This document shows positions 62,548-64,000 of a DNA stretch of 64,000 bases, in pieces; the first letter of the stretch is position 1, and every line of letters begins with the position of its first letter. A model generated the notes under the pieces. That model saw nothing but the letters and a program-made list of their open reading frames with translations, searched no databases and was not told the DNA's origin. Source of the stretch: JAPOXR01 sp965221935 (GTDB lineage: Bacteria > Pseudomonadota > Alphaproteobacteria > Rhodobacterales > Rhodobacteraceae); assembly GCA_965221935.1 (NCBI GenBank), contig CBDCSZ010000078.1, positions 1 through 64,000 on the forward strand. Direction: 5' to 3'. Made by a program: the position numbers and the translations under genes.

Positions 62548-62930
62548 CGCGGTCGGCTGGAGCAGCGCTCGATAAGCGTCCTGACCCCGCCCGACGGCCT
62601 GGTCAACTATCCGGGCGTCCGCCAAATCGCCCGCGTCACCCGCTGCCGGGAGCCGTTGAAGAAAGGCCCCGGCGACGCCGGGAAGGACCACACGGAAACC
62701 GTTCACCTCATCACCTCCCTCGATGCGGCGGCCGCGTCGCCGGAAGAACTGCTGCGGCTGAAACGCGGCCATTGGGCGGCGGAAAATCTGAATCGCCGAC
62801 AAGGGGACTGCGTCTGCGGCGAGGACGCCTGCCTGACCCGCACCGGCAACGGCCCGGCGAACCGGGTCAGCCTCAACAACACCGCGCTCGCGGTGGTCTT
62901 CGCCAGCCGCCGCGGGGCGGAGAGCCTCCC
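62548..62930 (+). pseudogene. ISAs1-family transposase, C-terminal remnant
   Basis: The frame continues through the IS21 right end and reads RGRLEQRSISVLTPPDGLVN, YPGVRQIARVTRC, TETVHLITSLDAAAASPEEL, RLKRGHWAAENLNRRQGDCV and EDACLTRTGNGPANRVSL. This is the C-terminal third of an ISAs1-type transposase, including the HWAxEN signature with the catalytic Glu. The rest is missing upstream, where the IS21-type element sits. Confidence 0.8.
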
Positions 62931-63410
62931 CGAAGCCACGGAATCCGGCCAAGAACATGCCGGTTCAGCCTCCGTTCCTCAGCCTGCCGAAAGATCAGCC
63001 GCAGAGTGGGAAAGTCCTGGGCTGCGCCTGATCGTTCCAGTCTCCGATTCAGCGGAATCAATTGATGCCGCAGGCTTCGGAACCCTCGAATCCGGCCGTC
63101 CGACAGGCAAAAACGAATTGGTGAGAAGCGCGTGCGCACCGGGATCGCGACGGATGCCGAGCGCGGCGGTCACTTCGCGCTCTGCGGATACGGCGGCGCG
63201 CATGGCGGCGTTCGCTCCCTACTTTGGCCTTTGAGGATTCCGCACCGCGACACGGCTCGCCATGCCAGCCCGCCGCCGCCGAAAAGAAAGCGGGACGGCC
63301 GGCAAAACAGATAAAACTCACCCGAACGAACCGGTTTGCACGCCGGACGCCGCGGCCGGGAAGCCACTTTGGCATTGACAGGCGGAAGGCGTTGCGCGGA
63401 ATATGAACCC
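62931..63410. other. Stretch without a recognisable gene
   Basis: About 480 bases between the ISAs1 remnant and the P450 remnant. A frame near 63260 ends PPPPKRKRDGRQNR, which resembles the tail of IstB and may be a trace of another IS21-type element. Nothing else is recognisable. Confidence 0.45.
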
Positions 63411-63833
63411 ATGACGCAGACCGCCGCGCTGACGCAGCTTCGCGATCTTCCCGGTCCCCGGGGGCTGCCGTTTCTCGGCAATCTGCATCAAGTCCGTTTC
63501 GACCGCCTGCATCTGAAGCTCGAGGAGTGGGCGGAGCAATACGGGCGGATGTTCGCGATCCGCATCGGGCCAATGACCGTGGCGGTGATTTCGGACCGGT
63601 CGGCCATACAGCGCATCCTGAAGGAGCGCCCCGGCGGGTTCCGACGCACCAAGATGCTTGAATCGGTGGCCGAGGAACTGCGCCTCAAAGGCGTTTTTGC
63701 GGCGGAAGGCGAGGATTGGCGGCGGCAGCGGCGGATGGTGGTTTCGGCGCTCGACCGCCACAAGCTGTCGGACTTCTTTCCCCGGCTGGCGATAACGGTC
63801 GAACGTCTTCGTCGGCACTGGGAGCGGGCCGCC
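63411..63833 (+). pseudogene. Cytochrome P450, truncated by an IS
   Basis: The ATG at 63411 opens a P450 N-terminus: LRDLPGPRGLPFLGNLHQVR, the proline-rich PGPRGLPFLGN hinge, GRMFAIRIGPMTVAVISDRS and RRQRRMVVSALDRHKLSDFF (helix C with the W-R-R-Q-R heme-propionate contact). At ERAAQ the reading meets CAATGGCATT at 63834, the start of an element. The oxygen-binding helix, ExxR and the heme Cys are all missing. The rest may lie beyond the window. Confidence 0.85.
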
Positions 63834-64000
63834 CAATGGCATTTCATTAGGCCGGCATGATTTTGACGCCGTTCTGTCCGCGGCGGCAGTCATCTGATTC
63901 CACGCTCTTTTTCCGTCCGCTCCTTTTTTCCGGCTTCCGGGGTTGACACGGCTACACCGCCGCTGCATGTTAGGCGCGAATCAGACTGTCCCGCCGGGAG
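63834..64000 (+). mobile_element. Left end of an element related to the DruA transposon (partial)
   Basis: CAATGGCATT is identical to the first ten bases of the element at 11548. The next 130 bases keep a similar order: a TTTTTTCCGGC tract, TTGACA about 115 bases in (109 in the other), and ATGTTAGGCGCGAATCAG where the other has GTGATCAGGCGGATTCGG at the first gene start. A DruA-like gene may therefore begin at 63966. The window ends here. Confidence 0.45.

Noticed and set aside
63260..63320. Possible IstB tail (PPPPKRKRDGRQNR)
   Set aside because: Only 14 low-complexity residues match, too few to call an IS21 remnant.

Overview
This looks like a chromosomal segment from a GC-rich alphaproteobacterium. 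The evidence is alphaproteobacterial family content (DUF3572, a DUF4175/TIGR02302-type protein, DUF465, DUF2007, PhaA/PhaB, ETF-quinone oxidoreductase) and the pairing of pyk with rpmI-rplT. It carries an unusually heavy load of insertion sequences, IS fragments, broken genes and non-coding stretches. That pattern, with a sulfatase remnant, a P450 remnant and a trimethylamine-methyltransferase-family gene, would suit a host-associated lineage in early genome decay. The lifestyle is inference.

Layout. 1-5641: an IS end, then rplT, rpmI, secE, tRNA-Trp and pyk on the minus strand, and pheT on the plus strand. The usual neighbours nusG and pheS are absent. 5667-11055: an MttB-family gene, a frameshifted small gene, a Panacea-domain protein, a lone acyl carrier protein and an NCS2 permease pseudogene in sparsely coding DNA. 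11100-24519: an IS cluster. It holds an IS481 stub; a 2.3-kb element with 16-bp inverted ends carrying a DruA-like (DUF4338) gene and an IS4-type transposase; a three-level nest (IS110-type element broken by an ISNCY-type element with a 6-bp target duplication, itself broken by a second IS110-type element); an IS1634 element; IS21 and IS1380 stubs; a second IS110 copy; and an ImmA-like protease plus a HicAB module.

25011-34796 is ordinary chromosome: HAD phosphatase, DUF3572, fdhD-mobA-mobB/moeA (molybdenum cofactor supply to formate dehydrogenase), greA, ETF-QO and a TPR protein. 34777-36985 holds ispE, an essential gene of the MEP isoprenoid pathway, split by an IS1595-type cassette with 8-bp target duplications. 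The cassette carries a DNA methyltransferase and the start of an Eco29kI-like GIY-YIG endonuclease. Removing cassette and one duplication on paper restores the ispE reading frame across the site, but the distal part of ispE is also deleted and frameshifted.

36983-54321 is dense housekeeping: ispB, a tRNA-methyltransferase-like gene, phaB-phaA, a TlpA-like thioredoxin, argH-lipoprotein-lysA, a DUF4175 protein, plsC, accA, a PatB/MalY-type lyase, def-fmt, rnhA and a NYN-domain protein. 54577-64000 is again accessory: IS630 remnant, DUF262 protein with small neighbours, LysR regulator, truncated sulfatase, IS1634-like remnant, a complete IS21-type element whose IstA seems to lack its first catalytic Asp, an ISAs1 remnant, and a P450 gene cut after about 140 codons by an element that starts with the same ten bases as the DruA element.

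The most interesting points are the DruA-carrying transposon, the IS1595-borne restriction-modification cassette inside ispE, the covarying IS21 palindrome, and two short repeat pairs that share a 61-bp period.
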